A stretch of 64,000 bases of DNA from Myxococcales bacterium 68-20 (GTDB lineage: Bacteria > Myxococcota_A > Polyangia > Polyangiales > Polyangiaceae). Both the position numbers and the translations under genes were made by a program. Shown here in pieces: positions 9,201 through 17,147 of this stretch. The notes beneath the pieces were generated by a model. The model had not been told where the DNA came from. It worked only from the letters and a program-made list of their open reading frames with translations, and searched no databases. Positions within the stretch are counted from its first letter, which is position 1. Each line of letters begins with the position of its first letter. The stretch is from contig MKVQ01000025.1 in assembly GCA_001899635.1 (NCBI GenBank), positions 1-64,000 on the forward strand, written 5' to 3'.

Positions 9201-9839
9201 ATGAGCACCACGGTTCACGCAGCAGAGGTCGTTCGCGAGTACGTCCCGCTGGACGAAGGGCGCATCCACGGAGTGACGTTCGACGGGAAGCTCGTCTGGT
9301 TTGCCCGCGACGACGAGATCGTCGCCTTCGATCCGGAGAAGGAGCAAGTCGTGCGTCGTCATCCCGTGCCTGCCGCCGACGCCGGGACCGCGTTCGACGG
9401 CGAGCACATCTACCAGCTCGCGCGCCACGAAATCCTGGTGATCCAGCCGGCCGACGGTCGCATCGTTCGAAGGCTCCCCGCCCCGGGGAAGGGGCAAGAC
9501 AGCGGGATGGCCTGGGCGGACGGTCACCTGTGGATCGGTCAGTGTTACGGCGCGAAGATCCACAAGGTCGACGCGAAGACGGGGGAGATCGTGAAGACCC
9601 TCACGTCCGACCGCTTCGTGACCGGCGTGTCGTGCGTCGACGGCGCGCTGTGGCACGGTGCGAGCGTAGACGGGAAGCCGAGCGAGCTCCGTCGGCTCGC
9701 GTCTGACGGATCGGTCGAGGAGGTCCTGAGCGTTCCGGTGGAGTCCATCGCCGGGGTCGAGCGAACGCGGGACGGGGACTTCTGGTGCGCCGGCGAGCGC
9801 GGAAGACTCCGCCTCGTCCGGCGCAAGAAGTCGGCCTGA
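9201..9839 (+). CDS. Small beta-propeller protein (glutamine cyclotransferase/Vgb-like fold)
   Basis: This 212-residue protein is made of about five WD/YVTN-like blades, each with a D-G-x-x-(I/L)-W/Y signature: GVTFDGKLVWFARDDEIVAFDP, GTAFDGEHIYQL and MAWADGHLWIGQ are examples. It resembles glutaminyl-peptide cyclotransferase or virginiamycin B lyase-like propellers, but no catalytic set is identifiable, so the activity is unassigned. No signal peptide: probably cytoplasmic. The ATG at 9201 is preceded by GAGAGGGA at good spacing; an upstream in-frame ATG at 9186 lacks this. It is divergent from the winged-helix regulator and followed by a strong hairpin. Confidence 0.75.
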   Translation: MSTTVHAAEVVREYVPLDEGRIHGVTFDGKLVWFARDDEIVAFDPEKEQVVRRHPVPAADAGTAFDGEHIYQLARHEILVIQPADGRIVRRLPAPGKGQDSGMAWADGHLWIGQCYGAKIHKVDAKTGEIVKTLTSDRFVTGVSCVDGALWHGASVDGKPSELRRLASDGSVEEVLSVPVESIAGVERTRDGDFWCAGERGRLRLVRRKKSA

Positions 9840-9864
9840 ACGATCGAGGCGAACGGCAGCGCCG

Positions 9865-9893
9865 GCGAGCGTGCGTCGAGCTCGCACGCTCGC
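9865..9893 (+). terminator. Strong hairpin after the propeller gene
   Basis: GCGAGCGTGCG (9865-9875) and CGCACGCTCGC (9883-9893) form a perfect 11-bp stem with a 7-nt loop, 25 nt past the stop codon at 9839. No T-run follows, as is common in GC-rich genomes. Confidence 0.6.
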
Positions 9894-10090
9894 GGCGCGG
9901 TCCGACGACCGACCTCGACGGCAGAGCAACGAAGCTCGACGAGCGCTGACCGGAGGCACGTGACCGCTTGGCGGGCGCGCCAGAGCGGACGCGACGAGCC
10001 GGCGCGCTCGCGTTCAGGTCACGAAACGCGCACGGGCATTCCGGTTGCTCGCGTTCTTCGAGAAAGGATGCGAGCAGCTCGCTCGCAACC

Positions 10091-12082
10091 ATGGCCGTGA
10101 CCCCTGCCGCTACAACGACGGACTTCCGCGCGATCTTCGAAGCGGTACCCGGCCGGTACCTCGCGCTGGCTCCCGACGAGCAATTCACGATCCTGGACGC
10201 AAGCGACGAATACCTGAGGGCCGCGAACACGAGCCGTGACGACGTCCTCGGACACGGCTTGTTCGATGTGCTTCCGCTCGAAGCGGCTGAGGCCGACGCA
10301 CCGGGCGTACGGAGCCTGTTTGCCTCACTTGACCGAATCGTGCGAACGCACTCCGGCGACAGCACCCCCGTGCAGAAGTACCGCATCCGTCGGCCCGAGG
10401 AGGAGGGCGGAGGCTTCGAGCCACGGTGGTGGAGCTCGACGAGCTCACCGGTGCTCGGAGAGCGCGGCGAGCTCCTCTACATCATCCATCGGATCGAGGA
10501 CGCCGATACCCGTGTCGAGGAGCTCGCGGCCGCCGGCAAGGCTGTGGCCGATGCCGTCGCCGGGATGCCCAGCGCAAGCGTGAGGACCGTCCTCGAGACG
10601 ATCGCGATGCAGGCGAGGAGCATGACGCACGCGGAGTACGCCAGCCTGGGCATCGGCACCGATCCCGACAAGCCGTTCGACCTCTGGGTGTTCGTCGGCA
10701 TGTCCCGGCAGCAAGCCGACGCCATCGGGCGTCACCCTCGTCCGGTTGGTGTGCTGGGCGTCATCGCCCGGGAGGGGCGGACGCTCCGCATTCGTGACGT
10801 GCGAAGACACCCCGCGTCTCGGCCGATGCCCCGCCAGCATCCCGAGGTCCGGAGCTTCCTCGGCGTGCCCATTCGCTTCCGTGGGCGCCAGGTCGGGTCC
10901 TTGTACCTCGGCAACAAGCGGGAGGCCGAGGAGTTCACGGAGAGCGACGAGCGTCTGGTCGAGATGCTCGCCGCACGCGTCGGGGTCGCGATCGAGACCG
11001 CGCGCCTCTACCACGAAGCAGGAATGGAAGGGGCATGGCTCAAGGCGGTCGTCGACCAGATGCCCGAGGGAATCCTCCTCATGGACGCCAAGGGCCACAT
11101 CACCGTGAACTCGTCGATGCTCGACCTGTCATCCGGGGACACGGGTGAGCGCGACCCGTTCGGCAACAGCATCCTCTTCGATATTCGGCGTCCGTCCGGA
11201 CAGCGCGTCCCACCGGCTCGGCATCCGAACGTCTTGGCGCTGAGCGGACAGATCACCCGCAGCGAGGAGCTCCGCTTCTACCGGAAGGACGGTCGAGGGA
11301 TCCCGGTGCTCGTCAGCGCGACGCCGGTTCGTGACGGCGACGATGCCATCGTCGGCGCGACGATGTTCGTGCAGGATATTTCCACGCTCAAGGAGCTCGA
11401 GCGGCGTCGCGAAGAGTGGGCGTCCGTCGTCGCACACGATCTCAAGCAACCGGTGAGCACGATCAGCATCGGCGCGCAGCTGCTAGCGCAGCGATTCCGG
11501 GACAGCCCCGAGGTGCTCAAGACCGTCAACCACATCCAGGCCGCCGCCGTTCGGCTCACTCACATGATCGACGACCTCATGGACGCCTCGCTCCTCGAAG
11601 CACGCAGCATGAAGATCGAACCTGCCGACATCGACCTCGGCCAACTCGCGCGGCAGATCGTCGAGCGCTCGGGACACGCGCCAACCGAGGTTCGCGTCTC
11701 CGACCACCTCCGCCCCGTTCGAGCCGATCCCCACCGTGTCGAGCAGGTCCTCGCAAACCTCATCTCGAACGCCGCCAAGTACGGCGAGCCGGGCTACCCG
11801 CTGGTCATCGACGTACGGTCCGACACTGACGAAGCGGAGGTCACCGTCACCAATCGCGGTCGCGGGATCGCGGCCGATGAGATCCCGCGGCTCTTCGATC
11901 GCTTCTTCCGATCGACGGCCGCACGCCGAAGCGGCCAGGTCGGACTGGGGCTCGGACTCTACGTGGCCAAAGGCCTCGTCGAGTCACACGGGGGACGGAT
12001 GTGGGTCGAGAGCACTCCGAACGAAACGACGAGCTTTCACTTCACGCTGCCGCTGTCTGCGAGCTCGAAGGTGATGGCGTAG
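10091..12082 (+). CDS. Sensor histidine kinase, PAS-GAF-PAS-HisKA-HATPase
   Basis: This 663-residue soluble kinase has an N-terminal PAS domain (about 8-125, FRAIFEAVPGRYLAL), a GAF domain (about 160-310), a second PAS (about 320-435), a HisKA dimerisation domain with phosphoacceptor His in VVAHDLKQPVSTI (about 446), and an HATPase domain with N-box NLISNAAKYGEP (about 555) and G-boxes GRGIAADEIPRLFDRFF and GLGLGLYVAKG. No membrane segment is present, so it should sense a cytoplasmic signal. The ATG at 10091 starts immediately before the first PAS; the open frame from TTG 9968 adds only non-conserved residues. No response regulator is adjacent, so it is an orphan. Confidence 0.9.
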   Translation: MAVTPAATTTDFRAIFEAVPGRYLALAPDEQFTILDASDEYLRAANTSRDDVLGHGLFDVLPLEAAEADAPGVRSLFASLDRIVRTHSGDSTPVQKYRIRRPEEEGGGFEPRWWSSTSSPVLGERGELLYIIHRIEDADTRVEELAAAGKAVADAVAGMPSASVRTVLETIAMQARSMTHAEYASLGIGTDPDKPFDLWVFVGMSRQQADAIGRHPRPVGVLGVIAREGRTLRIRDVRRHPASRPMPRQHPEVRSFLGVPIRFRGRQVGSLYLGNKREAEEFTESDERLVEMLAARVGVAIETARLYHEAGMEGAWLKAVVDQMPEGILLMDAKGHITVNSSMLDLSSGDTGERDPFGNSILFDIRRPSGQRVPPARHPNVLALSGQITRSEELRFYRKDGRGIPVLVSATPVRDGDDAIVGATMFVQDISTLKELERRREEWASVVAHDLKQPVSTISIGAQLLAQRFRDSPEVLKTVNHIQAAAVRLTHMIDDLMDASLLEARSMKIEPADIDLGQLARQIVERSGHAPTEVRVSDHLRPVRADPHRVEQVLANLISNAAKYGEPGYPLVIDVRSDTDEAEVTVTNRGRGIAADEIPRLFDRFFRSTAARRSGQVGLGLGLYVAKGLVESHGGRMWVESTPNETTSFHFTLPLSASSKVMA

Positions 12083-12112
12083 CGAGCGGGCCCCCAAGCA
12101 GCTCACCGGCGA

Positions 12113-13027
12113 TCACTTGATGATGGGGATGCCCCCACCGTCCTCGCTCATCGCCGGTGCCGCCGTGGTCGAGCCGGCGCCCCAGAACGCGAGCGCCGGT
12201 GGCGGATTCGCGACGGCGATGTCCTTCGTCACGAGCTGGTTGTTCGCCCACTCGATGGAGAAGACCTTGCCCTCCTCGGAGAAGCCAAAGACCGTACCGG
12301 CCCAGAACCCGAGCCCGTAGACGGCGTCATGGTTCACGCTGCCGTAGTTCTGGATCATGTCTCCGGTCTTCGGGTCGACCTGGATCAAGCAGTCGTTGCA
12401 GACGTTCCCCTTGACGGTGAGGAACGTACCGCCGCCGGTGACGGAGACGATGTCTCCGCTCGACGTGTAGCCGCCCTTCAACGCGCCGATCGTGCTCACC
12501 ACACCGGTCGCCGTGTCGATCCGCACGTACGTCGCGCCGTTGTAGCCGACCAATGCCTCGGCCGTGTCGTCGACCGTCCCCTTCGGAACGAAGGACAGGG
12601 AGTTCGGGTACGAGCCCCTGGCGATGAGCGTACAGGTCGCCGTGCCGGTATCGAGCCTGTAGAGCCCCTCGAACGTCGTGACGAAGGCGTTCGAGTCCTC
12701 ATCGAGCGCGAGGTCGATCACGCTCGAACACCCTCCATTGAAGGCGGCCACGACGGTCACGTTCTTCGTGACCGGATCGACCTTGTAGAGCGTGCCCGGG
12801 CTGTGGGCGTACACGATCGGTACCGGCGGAGGTGCTGCGCGATCCTCGCCAGCGCCGGCGTCGGAGACCTCGTCGGGGAAGGACTGCCCGAGCCCGCCCC
12901 CATCGTTACCGGAGCCCCGCCCTGCGTCCGCGTCGATGAAATCGCTGCGATCACTACTACCGCAGGCGAGCGCAATCGCCGCCAGGGCGAGGCCGAAGCC
13001 TGCAAGTGCGTATCGCGTCTTGTTCAT
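12113..13027 (-). CDS. Beta-propeller lipoprotein
   Basis: This 304-residue protein has a signal peptide ending in a lipobox (AAIALACGS), an Asp/Gly-rich linker typical of myxobacterial lipoproteins, and a propeller-like body (about 70-290) with repeated elements such as GTLYKVDPVTKNVT, GLYRLDTGTATC, TYVRIDTATGVV and LIQVDPKTGDMI. This repetition suggests a YncE-like or quinoprotein-like fold without a visible active site. Cysteines at about 99, 137 and CNDC may form disulfides. The ATG at 13027 begins the signal peptide MNKTRYALAGFG. It is transcribed in the same direction as the GH44 gene upstream, 230 bp away, so probably separately. Function unknown. Confidence 0.75.
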   Translation of the reverse strand: MNKTRYALAGFGLALAAIALACGSSDRSDFIDADAGRGSGNDGGGLGQSFPDEVSDAGAGEDRAAPPPVPIVYAHSPGTLYKVDPVTKNVTVVAAFNGGCSSVIDLALDEDSNAFVTTFEGLYRLDTGTATCTLIARGSYPNSLSFVPKGTVDDTAEALVGYNGATYVRIDTATGVVSTIGALKGGYTSSGDIVSVTGGGTFLTVKGNVCNDCLIQVDPKTGDMIQNYGSVNHDAVYGLGFWAGTVFGFSEEGKVFSIEWANNQLVTKDIAVANPPPALAFWGAGSTTAAPAMSEDGGGIPIIK

Positions 13028-13256
13028 GGGCGACCTCTCCGAGCTCAGCAGCATGGACGTCGATCCCTACCATGCCGCCGCCGCTCGAGGCCGTCTCCAA
13101 TCGAGTCTCAACAGGCGGAGGGCCCCCTCCCCGCTCGACGCAGTCGGTCCGTCCGTCACGGCGTCCGGCCACGCGGGCCGCGCCTCCCACCATGCCGCGA
13201 CCACCGGCACGACGGGGGGTCGGGCAGGCCGCCGGCGCCCGCCGAACGGATCTCGT

Positions 13257-15119
13257 TCAAGGCGCAGTGAAGACGAGCATCGCCGCGCTCATGGGCGGCG
13301 CCTCGTACGCGTACGCGTTCTTCTTGGCCAGCTTCTCCTGCATCGCGAGATGCGGGTGCGCGTGCTCCGCGTCGATCCGGTAGACGTCGACGCTCGTGAG
13401 CTTCTCGGTGTGAAACGCGCGTAGTCCGACCCGCCTGCTCGCCTTGGTCTTGTTGATGACGAGCATCGTCACGCGCTTGCCGGTGTCGCTGCCGGCGTAG
13501 ACCGAAGTCTCGACCTTCTCCGGATGTTCGACCTTGACCACGGTGTCCGCGAAGCGAAGCCCCTTGCCGTCGGCATTGCGAACCAGCATGAGCCCTCCGA
13601 AGGCGAACTCCAGCCGGGTGCAGGTCTGCCACATCGCCGCGAGATGGACCCCCATCCGCGCGAAGATGCCGAGCGAGTCGGCGACTGCGATGCCGCTCGA
13701 GATGTGGGCGCAGCCTCCGGGGAAGTACTCGGACACGCCGAGGTGTGTCCCCGGATAGGCGGCGTCGATGCGCGTCTGGAGGCGCTCGAGGATGAACGCG
13801 GGACCGAGGAGATGATCATTCGTGATCCACGAGTCCTCGTCGTATTCGTGGTCCCAGTAGCTGCGCGGACCCTGGACGATCTCCGTGATCTCCTTCTCCG
13901 TGAGCGGTCGGACGCTGTCGTCGAGGTCCCAGACGAAGACGCCACCGCTCAGCGTCTGCGGGTACCAGTGGAAGTCCCACGTATCGAGGAGACGCTTCCC
14001 GATCTTCTCGCTCTCCACCTTCACGGTCGCGAGGAAGTCGTCCATGTACCACTTGCCCCGGCTCGTGTACTCGGGCATCGAGCTGTGCCACGAGGTCCAG
14101 CCGTCGAAGTGATAGTGGCTCGGGCCGACGATCATCGCGCCGGGCGCGAGCGATTTGATGCGCTTCGCGAAGAGGAGGAACTTTGACGTGAACTCGGTGC
14201 CGGTCACGCGGGTGCCGATCTGGACGCCGTTGCTGGCGCGGAGCGGATCGCCTCCGCCGGTCTGGAGCATCGGGAAGTTGAACGCGTAGAGATCGGGCTC
14301 GTTGTCGATCCCGACCATCACCTGCGAGGGCCCCGGCGCGTAGATGTCCTGCCCGATCTTGTTTCGCATGTAGGCGAAGTGCTCGTCCGTGTAGACGAAG
14401 GCGTCGTTCAGGTCGGGCGTCGTCGAGAACGCCGTCGGCTTCACCAGACCGACCCTCTTGAAATAGAGGTCACGGTTCCAGCCGCCAGGGCTCGCGTAGG
14501 GGAAGTCGCCGCCGGTGGGTCCGGCGACGTATCCGTTCAGGACGAACGGCACCATCGTTCCACGCCCCGCAGCGCGGTTGCGGGTGATGAGCTCGAGATC
14601 GACCGCCGCGGGCGCGTTCGCATTGGGAAGCCCGCCCGCCAGATAGTAGTCATTGCTCCAATCGGTCTCGCCGGCGCCGTTCGAGACGTTGGTCTCCCAG
14701 TTGTACGCGTTCGCGCGATCGCCGCCCCGCCTCACGAACGAGATCGCGGTCATCACCTCGTCAGGCAGCGGAGTCGCTGTCGTGATCGTGTTGATGCCGT
14801 AGATGAGCGGCGAGATCGGTCTGCGACCCTCCGTGGTGCGGATGATCGAGACGACATCGACCTCGCTCTCGTCGAAGACATCGGGGTCGCCGGGCGGCTC
14901 GGGCGGTACCGCCGTCGTCGTCGTCGCCGGAGCGGGCTCGATGTTCGCTTGCCCCGGTGGCCGCTCGCCGCCGTCGCCACCGCCGGAGGCCTTGGCTTTC
15001 GTCCGCTCGGAGCTGCAGCTCGCGACAGCCAGCACGGCGATCAGATTCACCAGCGTCAGGCCCGCCGTCGCGCCGATGCGCTTGACGTCGAACCGGCCTC
15101 GTCCCGTCCCAAGGGCCAT
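13257..15119 (-). CDS. Glycoside hydrolase family 44 endoglucanase-like lipoprotein
   Basis: This 620-residue protein has a lipobox (LAVASCSS), a Pro/Ala/Thr linker (about 40-85) and a GH44 catalytic region. Family motifs are visible: RRGGDRANAYNWETNVSNGA, the acid/base Glu in GIDNEPDLYAF, HYHFDGW, DTWDFHWYPQ and the probable nucleophile Glu in GVSEYFPGG. The C-terminal part (about 530-620) matches the beta-sandwich that completes GH44 enzymes. GH44 members hydrolyse beta-1,4-glucan in cellulose derivatives and xyloglucan, so a surface role in plant polysaccharide breakdown is inferred. I chose ATG 15119 because AGGA lies 8 nt upstream; ATG 15128 and GTG 15137 are alternatives. Genes near it are not obvious polysaccharide partners. 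Confidence 0.9.
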   Translation of the reverse strand: MALGTGRGRFDVKRIGATAGLTLVNLIAVLAVASCSSERTKAKASGGGDGGERPPGQANIEPAPATTTTAVPPEPPGDPDVFDESEVDVVSIIRTTEGRRPISPLIYGINTITTATPLPDEVMTAISFVRRGGDRANAYNWETNVSNGAGETDWSNDYYLAGGLPNANAPAAVDLELITRNRAAGRGTMVPFVLNGYVAGPTGGDFPYASPGGWNRDLYFKRVGLVKPTAFSTTPDLNDAFVYTDEHFAYMRNKIGQDIYAPGPSQVMVGIDNEPDLYAFNFPMLQTGGGDPLRASNGVQIGTRVTGTEFTSKFLLFAKRIKSLAPGAMIVGPSHYHFDGWTSWHSSMPEYTSRGKWYMDDFLATVKVESEKIGKRLLDTWDFHWYPQTLSGGVFVWDLDDSVRPLTEKEITEIVQGPRSYWDHEYDEDSWITNDHLLGPAFILERLQTRIDAAYPGTHLGVSEYFPGGCAHISSGIAVADSLGIFARMGVHLAAMWQTCTRLEFAFGGLMLVRNADGKGLRFADTVVKVEHPEKVETSVYAGSDTGKRVTMLVINKTKASRRVGLRAFHTEKLTSVDVYRIDAEHAHPHLAMQEKLAKKNAYAYEAPPMSAAMLVFTAP

Positions 15120-15252
15120 CGACGGCATCCTAAGCACGGGCTTCCGCCGTGCTCGCCTCGAATGGCTTGCTCCGGCCTTTCTACGCTCGTACGACCGCGC
15201 GCCCCGATCGCTGCACGCCGTCGCGCGTTTCGGATCCGCGCGACGACCGTGT

Positions 15253-16164
15253 TCAGCCCGGGATGACGAGGGCCGGAGCCGCTCCGCCGGCCGCGACGTC
15301 GCGCACGCGATGACCCGCGTGGTGGACGTTGTCGGAAGGGAGGATCGCGGTCGCCGCGATGTCCTCGCTCGTGAGGAGGTCGGCGTAGATCGGCCCGAAG
15401 TCTTCGCGTGTCGCCTCGAACAGGGACTCGAAGCCGTCGATGACGAAGTAGGTCTCTTGGTACGTGTCGATCCGGAACTGCGTTCGCATCACGCGTCGCA
15501 GATCGAACCCGAGACGGTTCGGGACAGGCGAATCGAGGCAGTAGATGGACTCGCCCTTGGAGCTCACGATCCCGGCGCCGTAGATCCGGAGCCCGTCGGC
15601 CGTGCGGAGCAGACCGAACTCCACCGTGTACCAGTAGAGGCGAGTCAGCCGCTTCAGCGCGTCGGCTCCGAGCTTGGTCGCCTTCACTCCGCCGCAGCCG
15701 TACGCGTGCATGTAGTCCGCGAAGACCGGGTTCAAGAGCAGCGGCACGTGCCCGAACAGATCGTGGAAGAGATCGGGCTCGGAGATGTAGTCGAGCTGGT
15801 CGAGCTTCCGGATCCACCACGTCACCGGGAAGCGTCGCTGCGAGAGATGACCGAAGAACACGTCGTCGGGCAGAAGGCCCTCGACGCCGATCAGCTCCCA
15901 GCCGGTCGCCTGGCGGAGCGTGACGTTGAGCTCGTCGAACCGCGGGATGTGGGACTCGCTCATCCCGAACCGCTCCTGGTTCTCGAGGAGCTCACGACAA
16001 GCTCGACCGGGCAGGAGCGCGCGCTGGCGGCGGAACAAGGTCGCCCAGGCCTGGTGGTCCTCGCGCGAATAGTTGTCCCACGGTTGCGCGACGACCTCGG
16101 TCGCGTACACGGGGGCGAAGCCTCGGTCGGTCTGCTTGTGCTCGACACGTCGCGGTGTTGTCAC
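15253..16164 (-). CDS. phhA: Phenylalanine-4-hydroxylase
   Basis: This 303-residue enzyme belongs to the bacterial aromatic amino acid hydroxylases, which convert phenylalanine to tyrosine with tetrahydropterin, O2 and a mononuclear iron. The iron-binding 2-His-1-Glu set is visible in DLFHDLFGHVPLL and YWYTVEFGLL. Other family blocks are GWELIGVEGLLP, RFPVTWWIRKLDQLDY and YGAGIVSSKGE. There is no ACT domain, as is normal for bacterial forms. The start is the GTG at 16164 (VTTPRRVEHKQ), preceded by GAGG; further upstream codons run into the divergent promoter region. It is divergent from an Lrp/AsnC gene, with inverted repeats between them, so amino-acid-responsive control is likely. Confidence 0.95.
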   Translation of the reverse strand: MTTPRRVEHKQTDRGFAPVYATEVVAQPWDNYSREDHQAWATLFRRQRALLPGRACRELLENQERFGMSESHIPRFDELNVTLRQATGWELIGVEGLLPDDVFFGHLSQRRFPVTWWIRKLDQLDYISEPDLFHDLFGHVPLLLNPVFADYMHAYGCGGVKATKLGADALKRLTRLYWYTVEFGLLRTADGLRIYGAGIVSSKGESIYCLDSPVPNRLGFDLRRVMRTQFRIDTYQETYFVIDGFESLFEATREDFGPIYADLLTSEDIAATAILPSDNVHHAGHRVRDVAAGGAAPALVIPG

Positions 16165-16190
16165 GTTCCTCGATGTAGCCGATGCCGCGC

Positions 16191-16246
16191 GCAATTGGCT
16201 TGCGCGCGATTGCCGCTGGAACACAAAGTAAGCAATTCTATTGCTT
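16191..16246. promoter_or_regulatory. Candidate Lrp/AsnC operator region between phhA and lrp
   Basis: The 106-bp phhA-lrp intergenic region is richer in A/T than its surroundings and holds two inverted repeats: AAGCAAT-TCT-ATTGCTT (16230-16246) and a split GCAAT...ATTGC (16191-16213). The first ends 24 nt before the lrp ATG. AsnC-family proteins bind short inverted repeats and often autoregulate. Assignment as the operator for both genes is inference. Confidence 0.6.
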
Positions 16247-16270
16247 GATTCGACTCCAACGAGGTGACTC

Positions 16271-16759
16271 ATGGCCAAGCGCCGACTCGACGAGACCGAC
16301 CTCCACATTCTCGACGTCCTCCAGCGCGAGGGACGCATCACCAATGCTGAGCTTGCTGCCCGCGTCCATCTCTCGCCCGCACCGAGCCTCCGGCGGCTCC
16401 AGCGCCTCGAGAGCGAGCGCGTCATCACCGGGTATGGGGCACGCGTCGATCCGCGACGGGTCAACCTCGGGCTCCAGGCGTTCGTGCGCATCCAGCTCGA
16501 GAAGCACGACGCACGGACGATCGAACGCTTCAGCCAGCGGGTCAGGGGCTGGAACGAGGTCGTCTCCTGCTACGCCCTCACCGGCGATCTCGACTACCTG
16601 CTCCAGGTGTACGTCGCCGACCTCGACGACTTCTCGCGCTTCGTGAACAAGTTGCTCGCCGCAGGCGGCATCGCCGACGTGAACTCGAGCTTCGTGCTCA
16701 ACACGGTCAAGCAAGGCCACGGCCTGCCCATCCCGCGCCGATCAGCAGCGACGGACTGA
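16271..16759 (+). CDS. Lrp/AsnC family transcriptional regulator
   Basis: This 162-residue protein has the standard two-domain layout: an N-terminal HTH (LDETDLHILDVLQREGRI, then LAARVHLSPAPSLRRLQRLE) and a C-terminal RAM/ligand-binding domain (about 65-150; VVSCYALTGDLDYLLQVYV). Members bind amino acids and switch oligomeric state. The divergent phhA gene suggests it responds to phenylalanine, tyrosine or a related amino acid. The ATG at 16271 is followed directly by the family N-terminus (MAKRRLDETDLHIL). A perfect 9-bp hairpin follows the stop. Confidence 0.93.
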   Translation: MAKRRLDETDLHILDVLQREGRITNAELAARVHLSPAPSLRRLQRLESERVITGYGARVDPRRVNLGLQAFVRIQLEKHDARTIERFSQRVRGWNEVVSCYALTGDLDYLLQVYVADLDDFSRFVNKLLAAGGIADVNSSFVLNTVKQGHGLPIPRRSAATD

Positions 16760-16763
16760 GCGA

Positions 16764-16792
16764 CGCACCACGACGCACAGCGACGTGGTGCG
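16764..16792 (+). terminator. Terminator-like hairpin after the lrp gene
   Basis: CGCACCACG (16764-16772) pairs perfectly with CGTGGTGCG (16784-16792) around an 11-nt loop, 4 nt past the stop codon. No T-tract. Confidence 0.6.
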
Positions 16793-17130
16793 AACATCGG
16801 CGCGCGTCGGCTCGTGGCACGACGAGCGCGAAGCCGTCGCACCTTCGCCGCATCGAGTCATCGACGCCGCTCCGCGCCACGCGCTCCGAGATTAAGAGAC
16901 GAAGAGCCCGTCATCGCGGGCGGAGCTTTCGCGGAACGAGCAAAGTTGCTTGACGATTGGTCGTCGGCTCGCCATGCTTCGCGTGTCTCTCGCAAGAGAG
17001 GCCGCGCGAGATTTCGCCCACCTTGGGGGACGCGCGTTACAAGTATCCCTCTAAGCCGATGGGACCAAGTGGGCTTCCTCGCGTTTCGCGTGGAAGCTTT
17101 TTTCTTGGAATCAGTCCGGCGGTTCGTGGG
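16793..17130. other. Intergenic region upstream of homoserine dehydrogenase
   Basis: About 340 bp with somewhat lower GC than its flanks (for example 16925-16965 and 17035-17110) and no convincing gene. It probably contains the promoter and leader of the downstream operon. I cannot assign -35 and -10 boxes with confidence, and short frames here lack conserved features. Confidence 0.4.
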
Positions 17131-17147
17131 CGGAAAGGTCCTTTCCG
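17131..17147 (+). promoter_or_regulatory. Perfect palindrome over the hom ribosome binding site
   Basis: CGGAAAGG-T-CCTTTCCG is a perfect 8+8 inverted repeat whose last base abuts the ATG at 17148. The left arm contains the only purine-rich Shine-Dalgarno candidate (GGAAAGG). If the hairpin forms in RNA it would bury the ribosome site; as DNA it is a good dimer-binding site. Either reading is inference. Confidence 0.5.

Noticed and set aside
13117-13130. GGAGGG-CC-CCCTCC as a terminator of the GH44 gene
   Set aside because: The stem is 6 bp with a 2-nt loop and lies about 125 nt from the stop, so it is a poor hairpin and could be chance.
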